From Bacillus sp. FJAT-29790 (GTDB lineage Bacteria; Bacillota; Bacilli; Bacillales; Cytobacillaceae), in assembly GCF_019039215.1 (NCBI RefSeq), contig NZ_JAHNZZ010000001.1, positions 1,999,044-2,063,043 on the forward strand: a stretch of DNA of 64,000 bases, read 5' to 3'. The notes under the pieces were generated by a model that saw only the letters and a program-made list of their open reading frames with translations, was not told the origin of the DNA and did not search any database. Positions 40,240 through 50,831 of this stretch are shown in pieces. The position numbers and the translations under genes were made by a program. Position 1 is the first letter of the stretch; each line of letters starts with the position of its first letter.

Positions 40240-41163
40240 TTAATAACCAACACTTTTTAAATAGGCGATACTCTGACTAACATCTCGTAGACTAGTATCG
40301 GAATTTCTAGGATCACGCTCTTGCTCAATTGTGATATATCCATGATAATTAATTTCCTTCAGTGTTCTATTAATAGAATCATAGTCAATAATACCTTGCC
40401 CAATCGGGCACATAACACCCTTGCCACAAGCATCGAAAAAGCGAATATGCTCCCCCATCACTTGCTGATAAATATCTAAATCAATATCCTTAAAGTGGAC
40501 ATAATCCAGTCGATCTGCACAGTCTCTCAGCCACTGCACCGGATCCATTTTTGAGTAATACAGGTGCCCCGTATCGAGGCAAAGTCCAGCCGTATCATAC
40601 GGAATATCCTGCAAAAGTTTCTTAATTTCGTCTTCAAATTCAATATATCCACCTGCATGAGGATGAATGACAGATCGCACTCCATATTTTGTCCATGCTC
40701 GCTCTGCAAGTGTCCGAATGTGTGCCATCATATTATTCCAATCTAGTGCAGATAAACGCTTCGCTTTATCAGGGTGGCCAGCATTATAATCCCTCTCTTC
40801 ATGGCCCCAGTCAATTAATACCAAATAAGGGGTTGAAAAGTGTTGTCCATTTTCCTGTGACGAGGGCGGAAGTTTGGTAATCAGTGAACAGATATCATCC
40901 ACCTGATGCAATAAGTTTTCCATGTTTGATTCTCTTACTAAATCATCAAAAATCGTTCCAGCAATAATTGACAGATTATTCTTTGAGAGTTCTGATTGTA
41001 CCCGTTTGATGTCCATTGGAATATAACCATAGGGTCCCAATTCAATGCCTTTATAACCAGCTTGTGATGCCTCTTGTAATACCCGCTCCCATGGCGGAAG
41101 ATAGGGGTTTTTAGGATCATCCACGCCCCAGGAACAAGGGGCTCCTGCAATTTTAATTGTCAT
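40240..41163 (-). CDS. IolE-like sugar-phosphate/inosose isomerase or dehydratase
   Basis: About 307 residues, xylose-isomerase-like TIM barrel. IAGAPCSWGVDDPKNPYLPP at the N terminus is the style of IolE-type proteins. IHPHAGGYIEFEDEI near 170, GLCLDTGHLYYSKMDPVQWL near 195 (metal Asp and His), LDYVHFKDIDLDIY near 220 (metal His) and YITIEQERDP near 285 (metal Glu) follow. It probably acts on a 2-keto-inositol or a related ketose. The start at 41163 (MTIKIAGAP) is chosen over 41178 for the usual family N terminus. Same operon as the ABC transporter. Confidence 0.8.
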   Translation of the reverse strand: MTIKIAGAPCSWGVDDPKNPYLPPWERVLQEASQAGYKGIELGPYGYIPMDIKRVQSELSKNNLSIIAGTIFDDLVRESNMENLLHQVDDICSLITKLPPSSQENGQHFSTPYLVLIDWGHEERDYNAGHPDKAKRLSALDWNNMMAHIRTLAERAWTKYGVRSVIHPHAGGYIEFEDEIKKLLQDIPYDTAGLCLDTGHLYYSKMDPVQWLRDCADRLDYVHFKDIDLDIYQQVMGEHIRFFDACGKGVMCPIGQGIIDYDSINRTLKEINYHGYITIEQERDPRNSDTSLRDVSQSIAYLKSVGY

Positions 41164-41266
41164 GTCAAACACCACCAAAGAATGTTAAATTTTTTTGTTA
41201 TCACGACAGCTTAAACCTTAATACACAGATCCCACGAATGATTCTACAAATAGCCATTTCATCAAG

Positions 41267-42265
41267 TTAAGCTTTTTTATTTTTACGAGAATCAATTAAT
41301 ACAGCGCTTACAATGATAGCGCCCTTTAAAATTTGCTGCCAATAAGACGATACCCCTAATAAATCTAAGCTATTATTCAAAACACCAATTATCAATGCAC
41401 CAATAATCGTCCCAGGAATTGTTCCAACACCGCCAGAAAGACTTGTTCCGCCAATCACCGCAGCTGCGATAGCATCTAACTCAAAAGAGATACCCATGCT
41501 TGGCTGACCTACACTAACCCTTGCCGTTAACATCATCCCTGCAATAGCTGATAGCAAACCTGCATAAGCATAAATTAAGATTAAGTATCGATCCACATTG
41601 ATCCCACAAATTTTAGCCGCATGAACATTGCCACCAATTGCATAGGTGTATTTACCAAACTTTGTTTTGCTGAGTAAAATATGTGAAATGATACCAATTG
41701 CAAGAAACACGATTATCGGGAACGGAATGCCCGCAATTTCCCCTTTACCTAAAAACATGAAAGATTCAGATAAATCCGGGACAGGTCTCCCATCACTGTA
41801 CAACAAAGCCAAGCCTCTCGCGGCAGTCATCATCCCAAGAGTTGCTATAAATGGCGGTATCTTTCCTTTTGCGGTAATGATTCCATTTATGCCTCCACAC
41901 GCAATCCCGATTCCAACACCGAGTGCTAATGCCCCTATAAGTGAATCACCTGGGTGAGCAAAACTTGCCACCATTACTGATGTTAAAGCAATAACAGAGC
42001 CAGAAGATAAGTCAATCCCTGTTGTTATAATTACGATTGTGACACCCATTGCCACAATACCGATGAAGGAAATTTGACGAACGATATTTAGCAGATTCTG
42101 AGTTTTAAGAAATGCGGGTGACAGAAAAGACATAAGAATAACCATCGCAAGCAAAATAAAGACGATACCATACTTCCCAAGAAACGGAAACACCTTATCT
42201 TGCCAGACATTTTTATTGCTACTTTCTTTAATTGGTGAAACTGGGCTACTTATTGGATTACTCAA
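41267..42265 (-). CDS. Ribose/inositol-type ABC transporter permease
   Basis: A 332-residue RbsC-family membrane protein with about 8-10 helices. GIDLSSGSVIALTSVMVASF, YSDGRPVPDLSESFMF, YAIGGNVHAAKICGINVDRY and AAAVIGGTSLSGGVGTIPG are the family motifs. It has a 30-residue hydrophilic N terminus. It works with the ATPase gene upstream (34 bp gap) and the lipoprotein at 43860. Confidence 0.88.
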   Translation of the reverse strand: MSNPISSPVSPIKESSNKNVWQDKVFPFLGKYGIVFILLAMVILMSFLSPAFLKTQNLLNIVRQISFIGIVAMGVTIVIITTGIDLSSGSVIALTSVMVASFAHPGDSLIGALALGVGIGIACGGINGIITAKGKIPPFIATLGMMTAARGLALLYSDGRPVPDLSESFMFLGKGEIAGIPFPIIVFLAIGIISHILLSKTKFGKYTYAIGGNVHAAKICGINVDRYLILIYAYAGLLSAIAGMMLTARVSVGQPSMGISFELDAIAAAVIGGTSLSGGVGTIPGTIIGALIIGVLNNSLDLLGVSSYWQQILKGAIIVSAVLIDSRKNKKA

Positions 42266-42299
42266 ATGAAAACCCTCCCTATTATTTTTCTAATAAACA

Positions 42300-43796
42300 C
42301 TAACTATATGCTAGTTCTAAGATTCTTTCCTGGTTTGCTTCTTCTCGTGCTAATTCTCCTTTTTTTTGCCCTTCATGCATAACAATTACTCGATCGCTCA
42401 TTCCTAATACTTCTGGCATTTCAGACGAAATCATTATAATAGCTTTTCCTTCTTGTGCTAATTTGGACATCAGCTTGTGAATTTCTGATTTAGCCCCGAC
42501 ATCCACACCCCTTGTCGGTTCATCTAAAATAAGGATGTCTGGATCATTTAACAGCCATCTTGCCAACAACACTTTCTGTTGATTTCCACCGCTCAAATTC
42601 ATAATGAGCTGATTAATATGTGGTGTTTTAATATTTAATAACTTCACCTGTTCATTGCATTTTTCATTGATTAATTTTCTATTAATATATCCAAACCGTA
42701 AAAACTGATTAATATTTGAGATAATCATATTTTCCTTAATGGAAATGGGGAGAAAGGCACCCGTTAACTTCCGATCTTCTGTTAATAGGGCCATCTTGTG
42801 CTTGATCGCTTCTTGTGGGGATTTCATCTTTACTTTTTCACCATATATGTAAATCTCGCCAGAATCTGGAGGATCTATACCGAATATACTTTCAATTACT
42901 TCTGTTCTACCTGACCCCATTAGCCCAGCGACTCCTAGAATTTCGCCTTTTTTTAATTCAAAACTAACATCTTTAAACTTACCTTTTTTAGTTAAGTTTT
43001 TAACTTCTAAAACAACTTCTTTGATTTCTGCCTTTTCTTTATGAAAAACTTGTTTAATCTCTCTGCCGACCATCATTTGAATTAACATGTCCTGATCTAA
43101 TTCATTTGCACCTTTCGTTCCGATATATTGTCCGTCTCTAAAAACCGTTAATTCATCACAAATTTGAAAAATCTCATCCATTTTATGTGAAATATAAATG
43201 ATAGAAACTCCCTTTTCTTGCAAAGAACGAATAATTCCAAATAATTGCTCAACCTCTTTATCTGTTATCGCTGATGTCGGTTCATCCATAATAATTAAAT
43301 CAGCATTATATGAAACTGCCGTAGCGATCTCTACCATTTGCATATTCGCGATGCTCAAGTCCTTCATCTTGGTGCTAGGGTCAATTTTAATATTAAGTGT
43401 TTCAAATAACTTCCTTACCTCTTCTATCATTTTTTTATTGTTAACCCATCCTGTTTTACCAAACGAATACTCTCTACCTAAAAAAATATTCTCTGCCACC
43501 GTCATGTGTGGGATTGGGCTTAATTCCTGGTGAATCATTGAAATACCGTTTTTAACGGCTTCTTTCGGACCAGATACTTTTAATTCCTTTCCTTTAAACT
43601 TAATTGTCCCTTTGTCTGGGGTATAGATACCGAATATTATTTTCATTAAGGTAGATTTTCCTGCACCGTTTTCACCCATTAAGGCATGGACAGACCCTTT
43701 TTTAATTTTTAATCGAATATTATCTAACGCTTTTACTCCAGGAAATTCCTTTGTTATGTTCTCAAGTTCTAAAATATACTCAGTCACTTCTTTCAC
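42300..43796 (-). CDS. Ribose/inositol-type ABC transporter ATPase (double domain)
   Basis: A 498-residue protein with two ATPase domains. Domain 1: GENGAGKST near 38-46, [28 protein letters not shown]. Domain 2: [11 protein letters not shown] near 285, [30 protein letters not shown] paralogue of alsA at 31226. Between the binding protein and permease genes of the same operon. Confidence 0.9.
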   Translation of the reverse strand: MKEVTEYILELENITKEFPGVKALDNIRLKIKKGSVHALMGENGAGKSTLMKIIFGIYTPDKGTIKFKGKELKVSGPKEAVKNGISMIHQELSPIPHMTVAENIFLGREYSFGKTGWVNNKKMIEEVRKLFETLNIKIDPSTKMKDLSIANMQMVEIATAVSYNADLIIMDEPTSAITDKEVEQLFGIIRSLQEKGVSIIYISHKMDEIFQICDELTVFRDGQYIGTKGANELDQDMLIQMMVGREIKQVFHKEKAEIKEVVLEVKNLTKKGKFKDVSFELKKGEILGVAGLMGSGRTEVIESIFGIDPPDSGEIYIYGEKVKMKSPQEAIKHKMALLTEDRKLTGAFLPISIKENMIISNINQFLRFGYINRKLINEKCNEQVKLLNIKTPHINQLIMNLSGGNQQKVLLARWLLNDPDILILDEPTRGVDVGAKSEIHKLMSKLAQEGKAIIMISSEMPEVLGMSDRVIVMHEGQKKGELAREEANQERILELAYS

Positions 43797-43859
43797 CGCC
43801 TAAATCATATTTTCAGTAAAGGTTGCTCAGTAATAATCTGAGCAACCTTCATAACTTGA

Positions 43860-44852
43860 TTACTTTTCCCACTTTTTGATATATTCATCAACATTATCCT
43901 TAGTAACTAATCCAAATGGGATATTTATGAATTTCTCATCAACCTTTTCACCATTTATTGCTTTAATAGCTGTTTCAATTGCACCTTTGCCTTGACCATA
44001 TGCATCCTGAAAAGCAGTGACATTTAATTTGCCATCTTTAACATATTGTAGAGCGTCAATTGTACCATCAATACCAGCAACAATAATGTCTCCACGCTTT
44101 CCGGCATCATCTAAGGCCATTATAGCGCCAATAGCCATTTCATCATTATTCGCAACGATGGCATCAAAATGTTCACCTGATTGAATCCAGTTCTCCATCA
44201 ATGTGATCCCCTCAGCTCTTTGCCAATCAGCTGTAGCTTCCCGTACAATATGGATATCCGGGTGATTCTTAGCAACATCTTTATTCCCTTGAGTTCTCTT
44301 AACGACTGCCTCTTGTCCCAAGGCACCATTCATAATTCCGATATTCCCCTTATTTCCTAATAGTTCTACCACTTTTTCCATTTGAATAGTGCCTGCCTCT
44401 AGAGATTCAGAACCAACATAAGCGTAGATCTTTTTCATCACCTTTTCATCAGGTGCTCTGTTAACAATGATTACTGGGATATTCGCTTCATTCGCAGCGT
44501 CAACCATTGGTTCAATTGCATCTGTATCTACTGGGTTTATAATAATGGCATCGACTAATTGAGTTATAAAAGTGTCAACCTGTGAAAGTTGTAGGCTGGA
44601 ATCATTCTTCGCATCCACCATTTTAACTTCTACACCATCAAGTTCCTTAACATATTCGTTAATCCCATCATATAAGTAGGAAAGCCATTTATCATCAAAT
44701 ACAGGCATTGCTGCCCCGATGACAATTTTCGTCTTTTCTTTACCCCCTGAGGTCTGATCGTTACTTCCTGAAGTTTTATCTGATCCACACCCCGCTAGTA
44801 AACCTGCTAGCAAAACAAAAGTCATTAACAAACCCATTAATTTCTTACTCAT
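43860..44852 (-). CDS. Ribose/inositol-type substrate-binding lipoprotein
   Basis: About 330 residues. The signal peptide MSKKLMGLLMTFVLLAGLLAG ends in lipobox LLAGC. The binding fold has IVIGAAMPVFDDKWLSYLYDG, IINPVDTDAIEPMVDAAN, IPVIIVNRAPDE, AIVANNDEMAIGAIMAL and VAGIDGTIDAL. The VDTDA/VNRAP pattern is seen in inositol-binding proteins of this family, and the neighbours agree, but rhamnose- or ribose-like sugars are possible. The second ATG (44852) is chosen because GGGGGAG lies 8 bases upstream. First gene of the operon, with a leader of about 390 bases. Confidence 0.85.
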   Translation of the reverse strand: MSKKLMGLLMTFVLLAGLLAGCGSDKTSGSNDQTSGGKEKTKIVIGAAMPVFDDKWLSYLYDGINEYVKELDGVEVKMVDAKNDSSLQLSQVDTFITQLVDAIIINPVDTDAIEPMVDAANEANIPVIIVNRAPDEKVMKKIYAYVGSESLEAGTIQMEKVVELLGNKGNIGIMNGALGQEAVVKRTQGNKDVAKNHPDIHIVREATADWQRAEGITLMENWIQSGEHFDAIVANNDEMAIGAIMALDDAGKRGDIIVAGIDGTIDALQYVKDGKLNVTAFQDAYGQGKGAIETAIKAINGEKVDEKFINIPFGLVTKDNVDEYIKKWEK

Positions 44853-45054
44853 AATCATTTCTCCCCCTTAAATTTCTTCCCTTGTATGTAAACATCTATG
44901 AAGTCATCCAATAGTTCCATTTCTTTAAAAAGTGGTTTTAAAAAAATCCATCCCTTGGTAGACCAATACTCCTATATTCTTTAATTTCCTATTCCCAATT
45001 ACTAGAAAATTAGATTAAATTAATAGGGAAGGTTGAATTTCCGAAAATTATTCA

Positions 45055-45063
45055 CCTCCTTTC
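45055..45063 (-). promoter_or_regulatory. STAB-SD-like site in the transporter leader
   Basis: GAAAGGAGG, the exact STAB-SD motif known from Bacillus leaders, followed by TGAAT as in the als leader. It lies about 200 bases before the binding-protein start and has no start codon at useful spacing. Confidence 0.55.
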
Positions 45064-45156
45064 ATGATTTGACTAATCTTTTGTTCTTACACCTCTCCTT
45101 GATAAAAATTGTAATATTTTGATCGTATATTCAAAATTTTCTTGCTACCAAGATAA

Positions 45157-45170
45157 TTAAAGCGGTTTCA
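45157..45170 (-). promoter_or_regulatory. cre-like CcpA site
   Basis: TGAAACCGCTTTAA agrees with the cre consensus TGWAANCGNTNWCA except at two positions. It lies in the leader of the transporter operon. Confidence 0.45.
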
Positions 45171-45245
45171 TTTGAGTTACAAAACTAACTTACCCTTACT
45201 TTAATCATTAAACTTGTGATCTTTTGAATACATGTTGGTAATATT

Positions 45246-45274
45246 ATGATACTTTCAAAAACACTTTCAGTCAA
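45246..45274 (-). promoter_or_regulatory. Sigma-A promoter of the transporter operon
   Basis: Minus strand TTGACT (45269-45274), 17 bp, TATCAT (45246-45251). The -35 and spacing copy the iol promoter at 60619, and TTACCAACATG just downstream resembles the repeats there, so IolR may also control this operon. No gene is seen in 44859-45513. Confidence 0.65.
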
Positions 45275-45326
45275 TTAGTTTTTTATGTTTTCTAATAATT
45301 TTATATAGTAAAATATTTGACCTGAA

Positions 45327-45348
45327 AAGCTCGCCGATTAGCGAGCTT
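45327..45348 (-). terminator. Terminator downstream of the 45514 gene
   Basis: AAGCTCGC (45327-45334) pairs perfectly with GCGAGCTT (45341-45348). On the minus strand the stem is followed by TTCAGG, a weak T-run. Confidence 0.6.
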
Positions 45349-45513
45349 GATAAAAGCGCAGATAAAGGGTGATTGTTAATAATTAATAATAGAGATATAA
45401 GGCGTTCTGAAAGTTATAACAAGGGTTCATTAAGTTTTTCAATGTGCAAAAGTTAGGTTAGATTATTTTAAAAAATGCAGCACACTACTATATTCATTCG
45501 TTCGATGCCATAT

Positions 45514-46692
45514 TTACTCAAAATCAATCCATACGGAGCCTTTGTCAGCTGAACGCACACAATTTTCTACCCAGCGAACCCCTTCCAATCCCGCATCAAT
45601 ATCCGGATAAATCAGTTTACTTAAGGCTTCTTCATCTCCGCGGTTTTTTGCATCAATGGCTATAGCAAACTTAAGATAAATATTTGCCCATGCTTCTGAT
45701 AGACCTTCTACGTGTAAAGCCCCTAATCGTTCATCTGCATTACAAATATCATCTAAGTATGGCATGGCTCGAATCAAGGTTTGGCTCGGTTCGCCTTGAA
45801 TTTCGTAAGTTAGTTCTCCCGGCTTACTATCCCACCATTCTAAGCTGGCCTTTGAACCCACAATGCGAATCCTATGACCATCCATACAACCAGCGTTGAT
45901 AGAAGATGTCCACAGTCTTCCTACAGCACCATTTTCATAGTGCATTAAAACATAGGCATTGTCCTCTAACGGTGCACGACTATGGATAAAGCTTTGCCGA
46001 TCACATAGTAGCTTTTTAATTTTCATTTTTGGCATAATTAACTGTGACATGTAATATGTATGTGTGGAAAGATCCCCCAAAACAAAACTAGGCCCTGCAA
46101 TCTTAGGATCAACACGCCACTTCTGTGCAGCATTGGTTTTATCTCCATCATCTTTTGCATTAAACCCGTGGGTATACTGCAAGTCTACCACTCGTATTTC
46201 ACCAATTTTGTCTTGCTCAATCATTGCCCGCATTTGAAGAAGCATTTGATTACCAGAGAAACCGTATGTTACACCAACAATTTTACCTTTCTCCTCTGCC
46301 AATGCTTTAATTTCCCGTACCTCATCTGTAGTAAAAAACAAGGGTTTTTCACAAATGACATGTAAATCAGCATGCAGCGCTGCTTTACAGATTTCATAAT
46401 GTGTACCATTAGGAGTTGCAATAGATATTACCTCAATGCCGTCTTCTCGTTTTGACTCCTCAGCAAACATAGTTTTATAATCCGGATAGCAACGATCCTC
46501 AGCAACACCAATATTGATTCCAAAGTCCTTTCCCCTAGCATATTCAATATCAAATGCTCCAGCCACTAATTGGAAGGCTGTGTTGTCTCTTAGTGCTCCG
46601 ATTCTGTGTTTATAACCAACCTGCCCAAGTCTTCCCCCGCCAACCATGGCCCAACGCAGCGGTCTTTCAATTTTTCTCTCTCCATTTAACAT
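45514..46692 (-). CDS. Gfo/Idh/MocA-family dehydrogenase (long type)
   Basis: A 392-residue paralogue of the protein at 39039. WAMVGGGRLGQVGYKHRIGAL, LHVICEKPLFF, FVLGDLSTHTYYMSQLIMP (D-x3-H pair near 205-210). The two copies flank the ABC transporter operon. GAGAGGAGTTTTATT precedes the ATG. NAD-dependent oxidation of a cyclitol or keto-sugar is likely; the substrate is unknown. Confidence 0.83.
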   Translation of the reverse strand: MLNGERKIERPLRWAMVGGGRLGQVGYKHRIGALRDNTAFQLVAGAFDIEYARGKDFGINIGVAEDRCYPDYKTMFAEESKREDGIEVISIATPNGTHYEICKAALHADLHVICEKPLFFTTDEVREIKALAEEKGKIVGVTYGFSGNQMLLQMRAMIEQDKIGEIRVVDLQYTHGFNAKDDGDKTNAAQKWRVDPKIAGPSFVLGDLSTHTYYMSQLIMPKMKIKKLLCDRQSFIHSRAPLEDNAYVLMHYENGAVGRLWTSSINAGCMDGHRIRIVGSKASLEWWDSKPGELTYEIQGEPSQTLIRAMPYLDDICNADERLGALHVEGLSEAWANIYLKFAIAIDAKNRGDEEALSKLIYPDIDAGLEGVRWVENCVRSADKGSVWIDFE

Positions 46693-46805
46693 AATAAAAC
46701 TCCTCTCATTCGAATATATTTCATTTGAAAATTCATTCTCTTTTTGTAATATAATTATAGGTAGACCCAGCTTTGAAAGATGATTTCTCTAATAGATATA
46801 AAATC

Positions 46806-47744
46806 CTACCGAAAGATCCCATCAATTTCCCCAATTTCATCACGTGTTAGTTCCACATTCAACGTATTTAAGTTGTTTAATACTTGTGCACCCCGCTTCG
46901 CACCTGGAATAACAACATCAATTGAATCACGCGTTAAATACCAGGCAAGAACGATATGTGCCACTTCGGCATTTTTTGCAGCAGCAATCTTGCGTAATTG
47001 TTCCACCTTTTCTAAGTTTCGTGTAAATGCCTCTCCTTGGAAGTGCGGCATATCACTGCGCAGGTCTTTGGCATCGAACTTCGTACCTTTCGTATATTTT
47101 CCTGCAAGTAGTCCGGATGCCAACGGGAAAAACGGCACGAATGAGATATTATTTTCCTTTGTATACGGTAGAAACTCTTTCTCCGCCCCGCGTTCTAGTA
47201 AGTGATATCCACCTTGAAAAACATCTACATAGCCATCCTTATTTGCTTCCTTCAACTGTTCGATTGAAAAGTTGGAAACACCAATTGCTCTGATTTTTCC
47301 TTCGTCTTTTAATTCTTTTAAAGCTCCCACTGCTTCGTCTTTTGGTGTCTGTTCATCAGGAAAGTGAATGTAGAACAAATCGATATAATCCGTTTGAAGT
47401 CGTTTCAAGCTATCTTCTACAGCTTGCTTCAAAAATATAGGTGAATTATCCATCACAATATCTTCCCCGACGAATTTATGTGCTGCTTTAGTCGCGAGGA
47501 TGATGTTCTGGCGCATACTCGATTCTTTTAATACTTCACCAATTAATTCCTCAGATCGCTTAGGGCCATAGATATAGGCCGTATCTAAAAAATCAACACC
47601 GTTATGAAGCGCAGTACGCACTAGTTCTTTTCCAGCCTCTTCATTTAAATTTGGGTAAAGATTATGTCCACCAACCGCATTCGTCCCTAGTCCTATCGGA
47701 GTAATCGAAAAGCCTGTCTTTCCCAGTTGTACTTTTTTCACCAT
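46806..47744 (-). CDS. iolS: Aldo/keto reductase IolS
   Basis: About 312 residues, the length of Iol[23 protein letters not shown] at the N terminus, [19 protein letters not shown] with catalytic Asp and Tyr near 50-60, ATKAAHKF with catalytic Lys near 84, and [11 protein letters not shown] and VVIPGAKRG for NADP binding. The start at 47744 is chosen because AGAGAGGATGG lies upstream; a longer frame from 47810 has no site. IolS is encoded beside iolR in B. subtilis, though there the two are next to each other and here an MFS gene lies between them. Physiological substrate unknown. Confidence 0.87.
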   Translation of the reverse strand: MVKKVQLGKTGFSITPIGLGTNAVGGHNLYPNLNEEAGKELVRTALHNGVDFLDTAYIYGPKRSEELIGEVLKESSMRQNIILATKAAHKFVGEDIVMDNSPIFLKQAVEDSLKRLQTDYIDLFYIHFPDEQTPKDEAVGALKELKDEGKIRAIGVSNFSIEQLKEANKDGYVDVFQGGYHLLERGAEKEFLPYTKENNISFVPFFPLASGLLAGKYTKGTKFDAKDLRSDMPHFQGEAFTRNLEKVEQLRKIAAAKNAEVAHIVLAWYLTRDSIDVVIPGAKRGAQVLNNLNTLNVELTRDEIGEIDGIFR

Positions 47745-47817
47745 TTTACTACCATCCTCTCTATGTAAATGAACTTTTCCAAGTGTTAAATACGGCAGTG
47801 TTAAACCCATCAGGTAC

Positions 47818-49002
47818 CTATTGATTTATTTCTAAACCCACTTGAACTGAGTCTTTTCGTCTCCAATTGGTAATAAAAATTGTCGCTATTAATCCTAATG
47901 CTGCAACAAAATAAAATCCTGCTGCAATTCCCATTTGCGAATTCAGCATTCCAGCAAAAAATGGTCCAGCGAAGATGCCAAGTGCATACAACGCCTGGTA
48001 CAACCCCATCGCTGTGGCCTTTTTTTTATGTGGAATCGATTCTATCGACATTCCTAACAGTAATGGAAAAATGATTCCGAGAGCAAAGCCATTAATGCTC
48101 TGAAAGATACACAGCCAACTTTTTGACGTGACTAATGGGGTAGCCAGCGTAAAAAATGAGGTCAGAAAAAACAAAATTTCCAATGTTCTCCATTTACCAA
48201 AAAATGAGACAAATACCTTACTCATAAATAGAGTGGCAAAGGCGTGAGGTATCATAAATGAAAAGATTACTAGACTAAGATCATTAGACTGAAAACCGAT
48301 TTTTAATGCGTAGGTAGGGATAAAACCAAACATCGTCGTAAAAATAATGCTGTGAGCTAAAATTGATAATAAAGAAGTTTTTAATAGCTGTGGTTCCTGA
48401 AAAACGGATATAAGATCTTTCATTTTCACAGGTTCTCTCACTATTCCTTCTTTCGGTTCAAAAATAAAGAAGGACATTATTGTACCAAAGACACCAAAAC
48501 CTAAGCCAATCCAAAAAGGAACATGCCATCCCCACTCGTTTACAATATAACCACTTAGAGCCATACCCAGAGATTGCGCTAAGACAATAATAAATGAAAT
48601 ACTACTCATCGCCCGATGAACTTCTTGATTTACAAAATAACTAGCGTATAACACGGTAAAAACAACCCATGTCGCTGCGGCAACTCCAGCAAAACAGCGG
48701 GCAATAAGGATCCATATTAAACTATCTGTTACTGAATATATCAAACAACTTATGGTACTAATTAACATCCCAATGATAATAAATGGTTTTCTTAATTTAA
48801 TAACATCCGAAAAGATTCCAATTGGAAGCCGTAATAAAAATTGCATAAGCCCATAACTGCTTAAAACAATCCCAATAAACGTATATTTCCCCCCAAGCGA
48901 TTCCATATAAGGGGACAAGGTAGGTATATAAATAAAATGCGAAAACCAAAAAATAAAGGATACTAATAAAAAAATATTTTTATCTTTAGTAGGATTAAAC
49001 AT
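47818..49002 (-). CDS. Major facilitator superfamily transporter
   Basis: A 394-residue protein with about 12 hydrophobic helices. [19 protein letters not shown] between helices 2 and 3 is the MFS loop motif; [19 protein letters not shown] and [26 protein letters not shown] follow. The type resembles drug/proton antiporters and sugar exporters rather than the sugar-symporter IolT/IolF families. It sits between iolR and iolS on the same strand, so inositol or a catabolite may be its substrate, but this is only context. GGAAGTGG lies upstream. Confidence 0.82.
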   Translation of the reverse strand: MFNPTKDKNIFLLVSFIFWFSHFIYIPTLSPYMESLGGKYTFIGIVLSSYGLMQFLLRLPIGIFSDVIKLRKPFIIIGMLISTISCLIYSVTDSLIWILIARCFAGVAAATWVVFTVLYASYFVNQEVHRAMSSISFIIVLAQSLGMALSGYIVNEWGWHVPFWIGLGFGVFGTIMSFFIFEPKEGIVREPVKMKDLISVFQEPQLLKTSLLSILAHSIIFTTMFGFIPTYALKIGFQSNDLSLVIFSFMIPHAFATLFMSKVFVSFFGKWRTLEILFFLTSFFTLATPLVTSKSWLCIFQSINGFALGIIFPLLLGMSIESIPHKKKATAMGLYQALYALGIFAGPFFAGMLNSQMGIAAGFYFVAALGLIATIFITNWRRKDSVQVGLEINQ

Positions 49003-49051
49003 ATTCTAACGACCACTTCCATCGCAACGTTGCCTTTAAAGCTAAACAAAA

Positions 49052-49816
49052 TTAAATCGACTCATCGGCAATGACAAGCTGAATTTCATTCTTTTTAGCG
49101 TATTCTTGATAATCCTCGCTTGGTATTTTATCAGTAATAAGGTAATCAATTTCATCTAATCCGCAATAGGTCATTAAACCATATTTGCCAAATTTCCCAT
49201 GGTCCACTAATAAAAATACTTTTGAGCTTCTTTCAACCGCTGTTTGTTTTATTTCACTTTCCAGGGGAGATGCATTTGTCACATTATACGATGACGAGAT
49301 ACCCGTTGAAGCCATGAATGCTTTGTTAATATTATACGATTTTAATAAATCGTTTTTCTTAAAGCTGACAAATGAATTTGTTTTGCGTTCAAGAACGCCG
49401 CCAGTCGAAATAACATTTAAATTCTCATATGGGCGCGCATTGAGAATAAAGTCGAGATTATTTGTAATAATCGTCAAATTTTTAACCTTAATAAATTCAA
49501 TCATTTCTAAAGTTGTTGTCCCAGAATCAATGAAAATAACATCTCCATCTTCAACATATGTTGCTGCGGATTTAGCAATTAATTCTTTTTGTTTTTGATT
49601 ACGTGATTTTCGATCACTAAATGATACTAGTGTTGTATCATTCACAGCTACTCCGCCATAAACCTTTTTAATTTCTCCAAGTTCAACTAGCTCTTGAATG
49701 TCCCGTCTAATCGTGTTTTTGGATACATCAAAAACTTTAACAAGCTCATCCAAAGATACGGTTTGATGTTCAAAAACATAATCTTCAATTTGTTGAATGC
49801 GTTTTGTCTTGATCAT
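49052..49816 (-). CDS. iolR: DeoR-family repressor IolR
   Basis: About 254 residues. IQQIEDYVFEHQTVSLDELVKVFDVSKNTIRRDI at the N terminus is the DeoR HTH and is very like IolR of B. subtilis in this stretch (VSLDELxxVFxVSKNTxRRDI, KVYGGVAV). The sugar-phosphate sensor domain has VIFIDSGTTTLEMIEF near 95-110. IolR is released from DNA by 2-deoxy-5-keto-gluconate-6-phosphate, the IolC product. AAAGGTGTGTAGAA precedes the ATG at 49816; a longer frame from 49843 includes that site. It is on the same strand as the iol genes here and follows iolJ by 95 bp. Confidence 0.9.
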   Translation of the reverse strand: MIKTKRIQQIEDYVFEHQTVSLDELVKVFDVSKNTIRRDIQELVELGEIKKVYGGVAVNDTTLVSFSDRKSRNQKQKELIAKSAATYVEDGDVIFIDSGTTTLEMIEFIKVKNLTIITNNLDFILNARPYENLNVISTGGVLERKTNSFVSFKKNDLLKSYNINKAFMASTGISSSYNVTNASPLESEIKQTAVERSSKVFLLVDHGKFGKYGLMTYCGLDEIDYLITDKIPSEDYQEYAKKNEIQLVIADESI

Positions 49817-49911
49817 TTCTACACACCTTTGTTTAGTTTCCATGTAATAAATTTTGTAAGGTGAAATAGGGAATGCCTTACTTTTCGACTCACCTAAGAC
49901 ATCCCCTTCTA

Positions 49912-50790
49912 TTACACCTTATGACTTGTCTTAAATAACCTCATCTTCTCTTTAACAGTTTCAATAATTGCCTTTTTACCCGGTGTAAGAATGGTCCTTG
50001 GATCGTAAACTTGGATGTCATTAGCTAATACTTGACGAACAGCTTGTGCCCACGCTTGCAAACATTCTGTATTTACATTTATTTTCGCGTGACCGAGTTC
50101 AATTGCTTTCTCAATTTGATAATCAGGTATGCCTGAGCCACCATGCAACACGAGTGGAATACCTGTCAAATCTGAAATTTGTCTCATCTCATCAAAGCCT
50201 AGTTTAGGTTCCCCTTGATATGGTCCGTGAACAGAACCAAGAGCTGCCGCTAATGCGTCGATCCCTGTTTCTTTTACAAGTCGGAAACATTCATCAGGAT
50301 CTGCATACTTGATTCCACCTACAAGTCCATCTTCCATCCCGCCAACTGTTCCAACTTCTGCTTCAACGGATATTTGTTTAGTATGTGCATATTCAACAAC
50401 TTGTTTCGTCATAGCAATATTTTCATCAATTGAAAGATGAGAGCCATCAATCATAACAGAGCTAAATCCAGCATCAATCGCCTGTTTACATCTTTCAACG
50501 TTCATGCCATGATCCAAATGCAATGCAACTGGAACAGTTATTGACATTTCTTTAACAAGTCCTTTAACCATTGCAACAATGGTATGGAATCCACCTAAAT
50601 AATCAACGAGTCTGTCGGAAGCTGCTAAAATGACTGGCGCACGTTCTATTTCAGCGGCCTGTAAAATAGCTTGTGTCCACTGTAAGCTGTTAATGTTGTA
50701 TTGCCCAACCGCGTAGCCGTCTTCTCTAGCTTTTAAAAGCATTTCCTTCATTGATACTAAATTTACTTCTTTCATCGTTACTAAAGCCAC
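49912..50790 (-). CDS. iolJ: 2-deoxy-5-keto-gluconate-6-phosphate aldolase IolJ
   Basis: About 292 residues, class II aldolase. [70 protein letters not shown] with the zinc His and catalytic Asp, [36 protein letters not shown]. The strings closely follow B. subtilis IolJ. It splits the sugar phosphate to dihydroxyacetone phosphate and malonic semialdehyde. The start is GTG at 50790, with GGGGAGGTG 10 bases upstream. The frame open to 50814 is too long. Confidence 0.93.
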   Translation of the reverse strand: MALVTMKEVNLVSMKEMLLKAREDGYAVGQYNINSLQWTQAILQAAEIERAPVILAASDRLVDYLGGFHTIVAMVKGLVKEMSITVPVALHLDHGMNVERCKQAIDAGFSSVMIDGSHLSIDENIAMTKQVVEYAHTKQISVEAEVGTVGGMEDGLVGGIKYADPDECFRLVKETGIDALAAALGSVHGPYQGEPKLGFDEMRQISDLTGIPLVLHGGSGIPDYQIEKAIELGHAKINVNTECLQAWAQAVRQVLANDIQVYDPRTILTPGKKAIIETVKEKMRLFKTSHKV

Positions 50791-50831
50791 TTTTTTAGCA
50801 CCTCCCCTTCCCAAAGTTAGCTACCATTCAT

